Assembly: GCF_910592395.1 (NCBI RefSeq)
Contig: NC_088311.1
Location: 24,026,646 to 24,090,645, forward strand
Source of the DNA: Lineus longissimus
Taxonomy: Eukaryota > Nemertea > Pilidiophora > Heteronemertea > Lineidae
Direction of reading: 5' to 3'
DNA: 64,000 nt
Shown: in pieces, positions 12,101-24,611 of the stretch
How positions within the stretch are numbered: position 1 is the first letter of the stretch
Layout: every line of letters begins with the position of its first letter
The notes under the pieces: generated by a model
Told to the model about the DNA's origin: nothing
Database searches by the model: none
Seen by the model: only the letters and a program-made list of their open reading frames with translations
Translations under genes and position numbers: made by a program

Positions 12101-15100
12101 AAATTCTGTACATACATAATGTACATGTGTGCGAAACTGAATACGATCTTCAATAAAATCGTGTAAGAATCGGTATCTGTATTATTCAACCTAAGAACTT
12201 TGCAGTGTATAAGCTTGTAAATCTTTGCGCCTCTCAGCTAGTTCTGAAAAATTCAAACGTCCTCAAAGATTTGTCACTTTACTTTATTTCCCTACAACTT
12301 AGTTGATGAGAAATAGCAATGGGCCGTTTATTCGCAGTCACATCCGTTACCTCCCCTCTAAACCTTCTTCATCACCATCGGCGTTTTTCATGCAAAGTTG
12401 ATTAACTGAAGTGAGCAGCGGTTATAGATGCTTCCGTCTTTTAATGAAATGAATCGACCAATGTCGGTAAATATTTAATCAGCTCAGCATTGAGATTAAG
12501 TGACGAGACTTAAATTCAGCACACAACTCCTAGATTGTAAAGTCGGCTGTAACCGTAAATAACAAAGATTGCAGAAAATTTCTTGATTTTCTGAACTGCA
12601 TGGCACGTATTCTGAAGAGGCTTTTTTGTTTGATGTGACTTTCCCTAATTTTCTATTGTGATGCGTGATACACCCTCAACGTATTTTTTATCATCATCAT
12701 CCCGCGGTTTTGCTTGAATTTCACAATGAACGCGATTTGAGTTATGTATGGATGCGAGTATAAAGTGACAATAAAGCTCATTTGAATTTGAATTTGAAAT
12801 TAATAGTGCGGTAAGACGAGTTCCCGTACCATATCATCCTAACCGGTGTTTATCGTCTAGCGTTAGAGCCTTAGTGACACAGCTATGCAATAAAGTGGAA
12901 CGGAAATTGCCAAATTGCTGTTCTTTAAATTGCTTTCTTGTTCAACGTCAGGAACATTACGGGTGATTTATTATAGAGTATCAACGTTTCGAATATAGAA
13001 GAACTGTACAGTCGCGGAAAAATAGAAAATATATTTATGTACTTGCAAATACAGGAAATTGGTGCATCGAAAATTGTGTTATGAAAAAATGAACTTCAGT
13101 ACATTTATCTGGCTAAGTGAGATGTAGTTTGTGTGCTGCTTGCACAGGTACCCCCAAATCAAATTTGGGCGAGGTACATGGCTGAGTTTTTGGGCGATGA
13201 TTGATTATGTGATACATGTACTGGCAGATTTTATCAGTCCATACGACGTAGCCTGCAGCTTCATCTGGGAATACATCGTATTACATATAATCCTACCCAC
13301 CATCTCCGGACTTGCAGAATTTGGGAATTCAATAAATTTTATCTTTGCTAGGCTGAGAGTAGATTATGCTTGTGGCATGCATACAAATGAGACCATAGAA
13401 ATGTGGTTAGCTCGTTATGTGAGACCGAGCATAAGTCGGAAATAATTCTCATATTCTGTAAACTTAGGGAGATTTTGTAACTCTTACGATAGCAATTCCT
13501 ATGTCGAAATTTCAAACACACTTTTTATCAGATTCTTGTAGTACAATATCTTAATCGTTACAAGTACATGTACAATCTCGGTAGGATTCGTGTACCATTC
13601 CTTCATTTAGTTAAGATCTTTCCTCGATTGACTTCGACCACTTCACTAGCAACTGATGCTATTTCTCGATTATGATGTTGTTTTGATACGAAAGTGCATG
13701 ATAGAAGAAAGTGTGTTAAAGTAGTTTTGCATCAGAGAGACAAAATTGATTTACAGAAAAGCCGGCGGAATCCTAGCCAGCTAGGATAGATTATATAATA
13801 TTATATGTAGGATGGCTCTTTCGTATGCTTCAACCAAATATCTATCTATAATAATACGAACCGAACGGACAACACCAGGTGGTCAAAGCCCCCTGAGCAT
13901 GTCGCATATGTCTGCACATCGCGAAACTCAATTATCACAAACAGCGCCATGCATTCGCAATACGCGGGATGTTGATTCTCATAGGGACGGAATACCACGC
14001 CTACACTTCATTCGTCAATTAATAGCACAACCTTTCTGGTAGTATGCAGCCAAGGTGGGTCTTGTTGTCAACATGAGTGAGAAGTTAGTGCTTTAGTGAA
14101 ACCCAGTTATCAATAATTTAAAGAAGATTATCAGTTTTCAAGATCTTATTCAGTTTCGTATACATCAAGTTCATGTTGAATCTTTAAAGCAAACTTGTAA
14201 GATTCGGCAGTGGTTAAGATCTTAACTGACAGTCTTTACAAGAGTCTTGTGAAGAATGCACATGTACATATACATGAAACTGAATCAGATTTTAGCCAAA
14301 GATCTTATGACTCTTGTAAGATATTTGACTTATTTACAGCCATAATCGAGGGGTTGGACAGGATTGAGCTTTACTATGTCAACGTACCTGCCCTGCGATG
14401 TATATCTTTATAATGAACAATGATTTTGCTGTTCTGTTATACATGTGCAATGCAAGATGGCAATCATTTGTAATGCATTTTCAATTGACGAAGTCATTGA
14501 TAAAGATGAGTTTTGGGTGACAATATTTTTGACATACGCTGTACATATGCCATGTAAGAGAGCCATCAAGACGAACATGGTAATGCGTGCAAGACTGGAT
14601 GTAGACGAACGTCTACGACACCCTCGAGAGCCGGGTCTTGGCATTTCGTATTATGCTTGGATGGTTCTATCGCTGGGGTTCGTTGTAATAGAAAGAGTGG
14701 ATGAAGAGTGTGGGAAACTTGTTGGACTGTATCATAATAACAGGTCTGATGATGGAGACTGATGTATTAGTTGTCAGCTGAGGTGGGAGAGAATGCGGAA
14801 TTGGTAGAATTGCGGTCGAGCAATACATCCGTCATTTTTCATAGCCGGGTGGTCAGACCCCTAGATAAAAACCCAGAGACTGTAATTTTCTCCAGTAAGC
14901 GGATTCATGGTTTTTAAACCTTCCTTAATCCGTCCTTTAAGAACACCTTTAAGAACGTCTGTGCAGACACTGTTAAATTCGAATGGTTTTCTAAATTATT
15001 AAAATAACTTTAACATGGGTGGGAAGCCTGCTAATGCATGCTACAACTCGAACAACTTATGGATAATTTGTGGTATAGATGAACAAAATCTACTGGGTAG

Positions 15101-18100
15101 CAAGGAATTACTCTCCATATAATAGCATAATCATCTAATCTACATGAATATCATCATCACCGGTGTCAAGAGCGGTTTCTAACCTTTAAGCTAATGACAA
15201 CATATGATCCCTTCCATGTGATGGGCGTAAATGCACAGTGATAGAGCACTCCTGAACAATATTACATGTCATGAACAATTTCCTGGTTACAATCAACCAA
15301 ATTGAATCTTCATTACAATCATCAGCAGCGACAAGCATCAGTTCCCGTTCGACAATCAGGCATAACCGCGCATTCCTATGAATGTTAAAGCATGGGTTCC
15401 ATCGCTTGGGTAAACTGCAGTATGATAGCCCGATAAAATGGTATAATACGTCCGGGTTACTCTAAAATAGCGGAAATCTTCGCAAGCTCCAAAGATTCAC
15501 AGACAATACAAAAACTCAATAACATGGGTCTTCCGAGGTGTTGGTCTCTTGAATGAATATGCCTAGTAGCCAAATTTCAAGAAGTTAGGCACTATGAAAC
15601 AGTGGATGGCAGAGCTCATGACAATTCCCAGAACTCTTCCAAGGACAATCTAGTAGTGTAGGTTGGTAGGGGATTCGAATGGACCGATTCGAATACCTTT
15701 CAAAGTTTTAGTTGTCCTTATTTCGGATAAAAATGCTGCTATAGGCAGCCAGTCAAATTCTGAACATAAACTCAGTCAATAGTTCCACGTCCGAGGAAGG
15801 GCAAGGCGCCCCGACCTTCCTCAAAAATGTCCATCAAAAGAGAGTCCTCCAGCAATAAATGGCGTTAGACTATCATTATAATCATTCCGCTTTAGTTATA
15901 AATTCGAACGGACCGAATTCTCCGATGGTAAGATGACGATCATCAAGATGACAGCAATGGTATCACTCTACTCAGCATTTCTTTCATCAAAGGCGTAACA
16001 ACATTCGTTTCGACTCAATTCCCAATTCAATTTGCACTTTCTGATTAATGCCGGGGCGGACGTCAAGTGTATTCAATTGCAAACATGAAAAATCATAAAG
16101 TCCCAAGTCGATTTTTCCATATTTTCGGCTGAAAAAGGATAATCATCCATTTTCACAACGTATTGTTTGGCCATTCCGGTGGTCGCTTCGCTGTAATCGG
16201 TGTCACTGAAATCTTTCAAAAGTCATTACGTACATGTTTAATACACAATGTACATTTTGTATGATGATGATCTGACACGTGTGTTGTGATCACTATTACT
16301 ACTATGCTGTATCCGATACAGCAATTTATTACAGTGTACAACTCAATTTCTATAGATCAAAACAAATCGAGATTCTGTGACGTTTCATACAGGGAATCCA
16401 TCACGTTAGGAGACAAACTTTTGTATACAATGATATGCCATTAACTAATTACAGATCAGCACCGTTAATTAGAGATGAATTACATGTAGTGTTTAAGTAC
16501 TTCTGCTCATGGACCCAAACCATGGATACCACTGATCGAATGTGACCTTGGCCGATATGTGCGTGTAGCCTGATCGTGCTCACCAATGCACATAGCTGTA
16601 TAAGGCTCTGATGTGGTGTTGGTAATCTACAACTCATGGTACATTGCCGTTAGTACAAACAAATTAATCTCTTCCCGCCACTATTAGCATTTATAATGAA
16701 CACGCATGCACTATTGAAATAGTCGTATTTAATACTCGTATTTAAAAATAACATACAATTCATTATTTGTGGCAACGAACTGGAGACTTTTGCATATTGA
16801 TCACGCCTTATTTTTCTTGACAGTCCGCTACATTGCCTCGTTCTCCTCTGGGAATTCTGCTTCATATCAACACATCAGAGAGAACATTATTTCCAAGATT
16901 GTAAGATAGTGTGGTTAGCGCAGTTCCGTGGAACTTTGTTATCGCTCGCTGAAAGCATATCTTGTAAAAACTGTACATTGAAGCGAATACGGAACTGCTG
17001 ATATCTCAACCAAGAATCTTATGAGAATCTCATCAGCGTTGTCCCCTGAAGAGACCAGAGTATGTTTGGTATCAATCTGGGACATGCCATGCATCACGCG
17101 TCAGGGGCAGGTTTGAAGTCATGCACGGAGGGGTCCACCACACTAGCTCGTCAGATCTTGCCATAAGTCCCCCATTGCGTAAATCCGCCCTGCGTGCGGG
17201 CTGAGTGCAGCATGCATATCGACGGTGACAGTTGTTTTAGTATTTGGCTATTTGTGAAGGAATGGCCTTTACGTCATTTTTTCCTGAGCTCAGATTGAGA
17301 GAAGCTTCTCGACTTGTTTTTTTTACTTGTAGGCCACAATTCCCTCTTATGCTAAAGATCCTTTATGCATTACGCACCGAGTTGAATAGGGCATTGTAAA
17401 TGAACACTACAAGTTGTGAATGGGACATTAGAAACTATTAATAGGACTTATGTAACTGGCTCAGGACTGTTAGTGTTGATGTGTTCATGTTCGAATTGGC
17501 AGTCTAAGCCCTGAAGCAGAGTGTGGTGTGTGTGTACAACGACAAGGCGTCGACGAAGCGGTGTGGACTTGAACGCTGTGAGGCCTTTGTTGTTGTCACA
17601 AGTGACCCACTACAACTGTGTGTAGGGATGCTTGGAACCATGTTCTTCGCCGATTTATCTTGGCATGCTACCACCAGATCCTGTTGTGTGCGGGGCCTTC
17701 CGGACTAGCTGTATGCTGGCCTGTCTTGGCATTGCTGCCCCTAATTTGTATGTATTGTTTTGTAATGTACTGTTTGTTCTAAAATAAATATTACGAAAAA
17801 ACACTTTCAGCGTCAGTTTTACTTCTGTGTTTCTGACCAGAACTGTGTCTGTTGTGGACCCGACTATCGTAGCCCGGCTGTTAAAAATAGCTTGACACCA
17901 AATTGACGCTAGCTTCAACTTAGAGTTATCTTTTCAGTTCAGTCCAATGGACTTTCAATTAGACTCGCCTGAACAAAGACGAATTTCGTCATGCTTTCCA
18001 TTGGCTAACTTTTGACTGGACCCAGGCTCACTGGTTAAATGTGCATAGACCTTTGATAACAGTGGGGAAACTGGTAAAGCCATTAGTACTAATAGTACAG

Positions 18101-21100
18101 TAGTCATTAGGAAGATTTGGCGAGGGTGGGTAGACGATGGCAAAATGGTGATCCCGGAATTGGGGTTGTTGCTTTGAGTTATTTAGAAACTTGACTTAAA
18201 CATGTTGAACGTAAAATCTTGCTTATTACATGGAGTAGGCCGATGTGAAAATAACTGCTCGCAATAGTGACAGATAGGGTGCCACGTAGGAAGAGGCAAC
18301 GTAGCTGAATATTTGACCCCAGTGATTTAGAGCTAGGCTTTTACTTCAATAATACAGCTAATGCTTCTTGTTGCTATGATAATTATCACACATTGCGTGT
18401 TGTCTATTTCTCTATTGCTCAATCATGATATTCGTTTTGATCCACAGATTGCTTGATTATGTATTAGACCTGTTGCCGATATGATCCGCATCCATAAACA
18501 CTGCAGTCAAAATAGCATTATGCGAAATACAACGCCTTTACTATGATATTGGATTATCAATTGATTTAGATGCATTATATAATAGTTAGGCATATATTAC
18601 GAAGCTATTCAAATATATATCACCTTGGTCAATACGTTTCATTGCAAAAGCTTCAATCGGACTGGAATCCTACACCGAAGGCACGCCAATAACTATGGTT
18701 ATATTTTACACAGGTACATGTACATGTACATGTACATGTAGTCTGGCTTAATTGTTATCTCTGGCCAATGCTATTTATTTAGCAGCCCGAGTGTCTCCTC
18801 CGTTATCTACACTAGTCAGCCCATTTTGAGATTTTCATAAAATGGAGTCAACGACAGATGGATTTGAGTCTCATTTTGGGCAAGACATTGCCACGAAGTT
18901 CCAATTGCTGGGTAGCCCTGGTAGCTAAGTTTCGACATAACTCGATGATTGGCGAGATATAAAATAGCATGCGGCGTCCCATCTGCCATGAGGCTTGTAA
19001 TGTTGGCCATTGGTAATAAAATGTTATGGGGTGAGCTATAAAATGATGTGATCACGGCTCCAGAGGGAATATCAGAGGCTAATAAGGCTCGGAGGGAGTC
19101 CCAAATGGTAATGTAGCCTATCATGGGAATGCCTTGGGCACAACGAGCAGCGGATGGCTACAGCCGGTTCGTCCAGAAGCGGGGACTTATGGGCCCTATC
19201 CATTTCTGCGGCAATGACCCGTGGACGAAGATTAGTCAGACAGAACTGATTATTGACGATCAGTTCGGCATGAAAGCAGCCATTGATCAATCATTTGGTG
19301 GGGAAGACAGCAGTGATGTTTGAAGTCTGGATGATGAGAATTAATCAGATTATTGATAAACTACAGATAGAGGGTTCAAAGAAAGTTTCCAAAGAAAGTT
19401 TCGAAGCAAGGTATAATGTTTTGAGTGTTTCCGTCTCTGAATACATCCCATCAGCGTTTAGGCTAGGAAATAAGAACAACTTATTTCTCAGTTTCCTCTA
19501 TTGAATGTTCATGGTCTTTCTACCTGTTTATTGTATGGAAACAAGGAGATTTTTGGTACACTAAAAGGGTAATATCAGTTTAACATGGCGATAAAGATAC
19601 GAGTTGTTGTAGAAGCTGCGGTGAAAATTGGATCTTGTAAGTCAAGGTATTTGATATCTTTTTGAACCTTTTCGACAGCCGTTGAAGCTGCAATGACAAC
19701 TGTACGTGGACCATCTCAACATATAAATGTCAAAAGCACATGCTCCTGGGGCTCCCTGATAACACATGACACACACACACATCCATGGGTCACACTTCCA
19801 GCGATATAAGTGGACGATTTCCCATTTTCGCAACTATAAACTACACGAACGTTTACATTGACACGGTATGCCTATCAATACCCAGGGCAGGTTCGGGCCA
19901 TCATCATTCTAGCGGGAATGCACGTCATCATCATTCCAGCAGGTGTACACGTATATAGATTGCATCCCTGGGATCTTTGCCAATGGATGTATGCATGTAC
20001 ATACTATCAGAAGACCTGTGATTGTCCTAACAGCCAATGAACAATAGTTCCTTGTTACGTCATCATTGGCTAAAACGGTCGCTGAACAACCACCGTAGAG
20101 ATATCACGTGACAAACTGAATGTAAAACCGGCCTGTAAGAATAAATCCAAACCATGTATCTTTCAATGGAATTCGTGCTTCTCCACTATAAGCTTTTTCT
20201 AAACCTCATACGGTGTCGGTCTTTCCAATCCACAACCGACAATAGCAAACTCAGGCTTGTTTGGCAGTGGAGAGGTTCTTAGCTGCATGGGACCTCCTTC
20301 TAAAATTACTCTTGCAATGTAGCAGCACACGCGATAGGAGAAACTGAGCATAATATCACCATAACACCTGCCTGTTCCTCTAGAGTCTCCCAGCCACGAT
20401 ATGAAGAGATTCATGAATGTTTAACGTGATCAATACTAATCTTAGCTCTGACTTATGATCATTCAGAGTCGATGTTAGAAGCATCATCAAGAACAGATAA
20501 TTGTAATGTAATGGTGAGGGCATGTTTATATTTCGCCAGCTGAAACGCTTTATGTATGTGTAAGTCTGATATAAAATTCAATTTCAAAAGGTCCAGAGCA
20601 AGGGGATTTTAAAGGAGAACAATGCAATGACATTTTTGCAATCATTCTTAAAGAGATTTTCGAGGCGTGACTCCTAATGCTTTCACTACACCGCAGGTCG
20701 AAATGCCGATAGTTTTGTGAAGCACTTTGAGAATATTGTACATTTGTACATTAAAAAGCGCTGTGTAAGAACTCGCATTTATCTATTTTTTTAATTTTAA
20801 GATTCTTAGTTGTGACCTTATTTAGAATAGTTACCAGTACCAGGTCAAAAATTCCTAAATTCTTCAAACTGCAAACGGCACTTTTTGTCAGACAGTCGTG
20901 TTTTTTATGCTTTGTTCCTACTTTCACGACGGAAATCGCAACGTGGCCTTTGCATGCAAACTTTAGAAGTTCGTATCTCTATCAGTAATGACAATCGGAA
21001 CTACGCCAGACAAAGACCATTAAATCAGATGTGCTGGCCGGTTTCAACGCATTCAGTCCCATCCTCCGATTCAGTGAGGGCAAGGTATCGATCGATTTAT

Positions 21101-22201
21101 AAATCGTCGATCATTGGAAGTCCATAGATTGTATGAGGCAAAATAGGGGATGAGGTCATCTAGTTGCCATGTCCATGAATATTTAAACGAGCTTTTTATT
21201 TGGTTATTTCATGCAGTGATATACTTCGATTGGCTTGACGGCATGTTGTCTGTACAGTCTACGTCAAAGATAAACAGCCTTTTTCCATTCCAAGCAAGGT
21301 AACGCGGATGCCTGTGCAACTGATGGTGAAATCGTTCAAATGATGGTATGCTCCGTCATCTCATTAAACGGACGACAACCTTCAAAAGAAATAGACATCC
21401 CTTTATGTATTTTTCTGTATTTTTAAAGACCAAATCAATGACTCAGTTATGCTCATAAACTTTTGAACGAGACTGTACGTAGACCTGCATGTCCTTGGAA
21501 TGATACGACGAGGGCGATGGAAAACATATTGTGTGTACAATGCCTTTGATTCCTACTATCATACAGTATGTTTTTGCCCGAGCAAAGAAAGCCTAAATAA
21601 ACGAAGATATTCCCCTGAATAAATAAGGTGTATAATCTTATATAAACGGACCGTGTGTTCAAACAGCGTAGTACGGCGAAGGTTTTCGCACAGCAAACTT
21701 GCCCAAGCGAGGAATGTTCCGGTAAATTTGAGTGAGCACAACAAAATGAGGAACCTCCCCATCAGGAGGAGGTCTGCACGAGACGGGCACGGGACAATAT
21801 GTCTTCACGGTCAAAGTCGCCAGATAATGTTTCAAGAGCTCTTGTCGGGTCTTGACCCGAAAGACTTTTGTTTATGGCATCTTAATTATTTTGTGACAGG
21901 TCGCGCCTTCTCCCATCAGTGATAATGTGTTTGCGTGATACCGTTCCCAACCGTTTTCCCTCACTGTTTGGATCAGCGGCTGGGCACGTACTTCTCCGAT
22001 TCCCCCGTCTAGAAGTCGTCGTCTCCGCTGTCTATTGTCCGGTAACACTTAAATACGGGAATAACTAAAATGTAACATCGGGTGTGTATGAATACGCGTC
22101 GTTAGAAAAGCATGGAATGGTACTTACCCGGTCTCCGAGTTGAACTCCTTCATTTTAATGAGGGCAGTTCCCTGCTTGTGGTTCGGCGAGTTCTCCTCCA
22201 T
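5308..22201 (-). CDS. Voltage-gated potassium channel, Shaw/Kv3-like, complete
   Basis: Four exons (22128-22201, 9196-9458, 7647-7912, 5308-6183) join in phase to 492 residues. The T1 domain (about 44-145) carries the exact HX5CX20CC zinc motif (H116, C122, C143, C144) of the non-Shaker Kv2/3/4 channels. S1 is about 202-223, followed by an NVS glycosylation sequon at 231. S4 runs about 316-338, and the selectivity filter TMTTVGYGD covers 403-411. S6 is about 420-445. The C terminus has a cysteine cluster (GCSSCCG) and ends ETNV, a class I PDZ ligand. The YPSDICG context and the filter favour a Shaw-like affiliation. Oddities: S4 lacks two expected arginines, and the S6 PVP hinge reads AVP. 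It should form a tetrameric plasma-membrane K+ channel. Confidence 0.88.
6184..7646 (-). other. Kv intron 3
   Basis: 1.46 kb with no supported exon. It holds a degenerate copy of the foldback family at about 7072-7250. Open frames at 6356-6574 and 6808-7062 have no recognisable content. Confidence 0.6.
7072..7250. mobile_element. Foldback element family, copy 2 (degenerate)
   Basis: Starts with CTTATAAGATTCTCATG-type words and ends TGTATACGAAACTAAATAAG, matching the terminal words of the copies at 4808 and 14125. Confidence 0.5.
7647..7912 (-). CDS. Kv channel exon 3: T1 zinc motif and pre-S1 linker
   Basis: Acceptor TTTCCAG, donor GTAAGG, phase 1 to 0. It begins ELHYPSDICG, contains FWEVSDQTMEACC, and ends KVWTILDDPKQNWPAM, matching the T1-S1 linker of Kv channels. 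Confidence 0.87.
7913..9195 (-). other. Kv intron 2
   Basis: 1.28 kb between the two T1 exons, AT-rich, with nothing recognisable; the open frames at 8105-8560 and 8845-9090 look like chance. Confidence 0.6.
9196..9458 (-). CDS. Kv channel exon 2: T1 tetramerisation domain, first part
   Basis: Acceptor CTTTCCAG, donor GTAGGT, phase 2 to 1. It encodes the T1 core (INLNIAGVHHQV, then YYFNRHPGVFQSIIDFYRTG). The acceptor is a CAGCAG tandem site. Confidence 0.85.
9723..9775. repeat. CAA microsatellite
   Basis: About 13 CAA/AAC units, one interrupted by CATAAC, running into AGAAGAAG. Confidence 0.9.
10839..10981. mobile_element. Foldback element family, copy 3
   Basis: Contains GGTAAGATCTTATTCAGTTT and a tandem TTTTTAGTTAAGACCTT word near the end; matches the family core of copies 1 and 6. 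Confidence 0.55.
12078..12172. mobile_element. Foldback element family, copy 4 (short)
   Basis: AAGATTCTTTAAGATTC at one side and GTGCGAAACTGAATACGATC with TAAGAATC at the other; about 95 nt. Confidence 0.5.
12760..12801 (+). mobile_element. 3' end of a retroposon with TTTGAA tail
   Basis: ACAATAAAGCTCA is followed by repeated TTTGAA units. Short direct tails of this kind behind an AATAAA are typical of CR1/L2-like or SINE 3' ends. The body upstream (from about 12690) is too short to classify. Confidence 0.4.
13528..13622. mobile_element. Foldback element family, copy 5 (degenerate)
   Basis: CAGATTCTTGTAGTAC at the left and TAGTTAAGATCTT at the right flank a GTACATGTACAATCT core. Confidence 0.45.
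14125..14325. mobile_element. Foldback element family, copy 6 (best preserved)
   Basis: The left arm AAGATCTTATTCAGTTTC is mirrored by the right arm GAAACTGAATCAGATTTT about 140 nt away. The interior contains TAAGATCTTAACTGACAG and GCACATGTACATATACATG. No coding capacity. Confidence 0.65.
16892..17034. mobile_element. Foldback element family, copy 7 (very degenerate)
   Basis: CAAGATTGTAAGATAG ... CTTGTAAAAACTGTACATTG ... CAAGAATCTTATGAG; only the family words remain. Confidence 0.35.
18714..18740. repeat. GTACAT hexanucleotide repeat
   Basis: About 4.5 perfect units of a self-complementary hexamer. The same ACATGTAC word recurs inside the foldback elements. Confidence 0.85.
20798..20840. 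mobile_element. Foldback element family, fragment 8
   Basis: TTAAGATTCTTAGTTGTGAC followed by CTTATTTAGAATAG; only one end is recognisable. Confidence 0.35.
22128..22201 (-). CDS. Kv channel exon 1 (start codon)
   Basis: ATG at 22201-22199 in good context (GCAATGG). It encodes 24 codons (MEENSPNHKQGT...) and ends in phase 2 at a consensus GTAAGT donor. This is the phase the T1 exon at 9458 needs; the joined codon is GGC. The link spans 12.7 kb and is therefore inferred, but no better upstream exon was seen. Confidence 0.65.
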
Positions 22202-24437
22202 TGCGAATCATTGGCTCCAACTGGTTTTATGCAACCACCTCATTAGATAGAAAGAGAACGTTCAAAATATTTTCCAAGCCTAGTTGCGTTGCCTAATTCC
22301 ATTAGTTAATGATTCTCTCCTATTTAAACTTGTAAAACAGTAAATGCTGGTGTATATCGTGAATAGAGTAATATGTACAAAGTAAAACAAATTGTGCGTA
22401 TTCATAGATAAATGTTGTCCTTGGTCTGCCGATACATGTCACAAACGCGGCTTGTGGCGGGTATGACTCTAAGCACTTGAATAGACACTCTCCGCAGAGA
22501 TCAAATTGATTATACAATATTGACACATTAAGCTATAAAGGTATGGTGATAGTCCGCTCATGGTGGGTAAACAGATTAAAGTAGGCCATGAACGCCACCA
22601 GGAGCGCACCCTACATCGCTTTCGTCGTGAAAGTAAATTCATTTAACTTGCCGATGTCCTGTCAGCTGATGTCCCATTTACCCTGTTCACTTCCGAACGT
22701 TTCTTGTAAGAAATATCCACAGAATACTGCACGCAACCTTTCTCTCCTGAGGAAAATCTCAAAAGAGCACGAGTGCTATACATGCACAACAAATTTGATT
22801 TCGAGTCTTCACTGGCCAATTTCCTTTGCAGTCGCGGGTTGGCCGGACCACGGATCCGATGCGAGATGAAATATCCTGCCACGGTCGGTACTTCATGAAA
22901 CTAGCTCTTATAATTCTCACTCTGGCTTAATGGGAGCATCCTGGTGTTCTCTTTCTCTTAATTGTGATGGGATTGTGTATGCTGCACGCCATTGGTGGTT
23001 AGTCATCACCATGATCGCCTGTGTGAAACAGACGCTTGGAGTGATAGAATTATGCTATGGCCAGTAGAACAGAACGCCAGAACAATCAATTGGTAATAAA
23101 TATTAATGAATTTGATAAATGTTTTTGCATCAGTTTTGCACAGGACGGCCACATGTAAATATGCATGACGTTTTCAGTAAAAACCATTTGCTAGTCTTTA
23201 TTCATTTCAGACATTGTTTTTTTTTACATCACCATACTTTCGACAGTGGAAACAAGTCGTGTTACCGTGATAAAATCAGAGATGGGTGTCATCATCGGGG
23301 TGGAAAACCCCGCTTCGATCGTAGGCACAATTCTTAGTGAAGTTTCTTTTTATTTATTTAGTATGCATGTACTGTACATGACATGTGCAATCTTTACAAG
23401 ATAAAAAGTTACGATCTTAAATGAGAATCTTACATGACTTGTAAGGATCATGCACTACATTTACATGAAACTTGATAAGATCTCAACTAAGAATCTTTAA
23501 GTAATATCAAGCATTCGAGAACTCGTGGATTTGTACAATTTACCGTGGCGATAATACGCAGCTGTCGATGATCCCTCATACGGATCTCACGGATTGTCCA
23601 GCTCTGAGGGAATGCCGACACGGACCGACAACTCGCGCATATCCGGTTTCTCCGTGTTTTACTAATAAGCTAAGACCGTAATCAAAATAACGTGGTTCGT
23701 AACCCAGAGTCCTGTCTGGGCCTGTTTTTGAAGAAGGTAAAAAATAGGGCTCTATCTATTCGTATTAATTAAGGGACTGTTCATTACGCAGGCAACAAGA
23801 GGATGAATAACGTAAAACGATTTAAGGTTGATTTTCTGTATATGCCAGCGTACAGGTGTTCGTGCGAACATTTTATTCCCATATACACGTAAGTATGAAA
23901 AATCATGACTAAGACGTACATGTTAGAAAATTAACAATTTATACATTTTGAACATTAATAAACAACCATTTTGTAATATACATGTATACAAATTTTTTTG
24001 AATATATTTTATTATGCACAATGAACACACCAACTGTGCCATTCACTTCACCACCCATCGACTGACAATAAATTTGACTACGAACGCAGGCGGTGGTCTG
24101 GGCTCTCGAGTAAGCTTGCGTTTGGTTTTGCTGAAAAACCAGAAAGTGTTCGAGTAACCAGACTACTCTTAGAAGAAATGCATGTCCTATTGTGGCACAC
24201 GTCAGGATGGCAATGGAATGAATATTTTCGGAATTGCAACTGAATTAATCATGCTCCCCCACAATTCTGTGCCCTTGTTGATGTTGTTTTGTCTGTCGTG
24301 CCTGCATGTATGGGGAAAACCGTTCCCGTTACACCAGGCGAGCCGAACTGATTTACTCGTTCGGGTAGAGCGACTCGAACGCCGGTGTGGTACTTGAGTG
24401 TGTTCCTCGTCCTGAAATTTCTAAAATCGGCTGCAAA
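22202..24437. other. Head-to-head intergenic region, Kv channel / serine racemase
   Basis: 2.2 kb between the divergent start codons, so it must hold both promoters and 5' UTRs. I cannot place a TATA box or initiator with confidence. A foldback copy lies at 23372-23500. No coding exon supported. Confidence 0.6.
23372..23500. mobile_element. Foldback element family, copy 9
   Basis: GTACATGACATGTGCAATC at the left; ACATGAAACTTGATAAGATC plus CTAAGAATCTT at the right. It sits in the shared upstream region of two divergent genes. Confidence 0.55.
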
Positions 24438-24611
24438 ATGACAAGTTTTCATGATGTTTTGCAAGCTCAAAAACGCATCTTATCATTTGTTCATCGAACT
24501 CCTGTATTTACGTCAGCGACTGTTGACAAGTTGACGGGCAGGAAAGTGTTTTTTAAGGCGGAGCACCTTCAGAAGACTGGTGCTTTCAAGGCGAGAGGTG
24601 CAATAAATGCG
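24438..24611 (+). CDS. SRR: SRR exon 1
   Basis: ATG preceded by AAA; 58 codons ending at a GTGAGT donor in phase 0. It contains the PLP lysine motif GAFKARGA. An in-frame upstream extension exists, but homologues start near this Met. Confidence 0.92.

Larger units (their letters stand above)
9459..22127 (-). other. Kv intron 1, 12.7 kb, rich in foldback elements
   Basis: No coding exon could be supported on either strand. It holds foldback copies near 10839, 12078, 13528, 14125, 16892 and 20798, a CAA microsatellite, a TTTGAA-tailed element end and a GTACAT repeat. Open frames such as 11067-11432, 11444-11860, 13131-13445 and 19123-19504 lack splice context or family resemblance. Confidence 0.55.

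Noticed and set aside
13131-13445. 104-codon open frame with hydrophobic residues in Kv intron 1
   Set aside because: No start context, splice signals in a useful frame or family resemblance; composition fits AT-rich chance.
17400-17900. LTR-like stretch with AATAAATA followed by a TTTCAGCGTCAG region
   Set aside because: No paired terminal repeat, target duplication or internal retroelement genes could be found; a solo LTR is possible but not supported.
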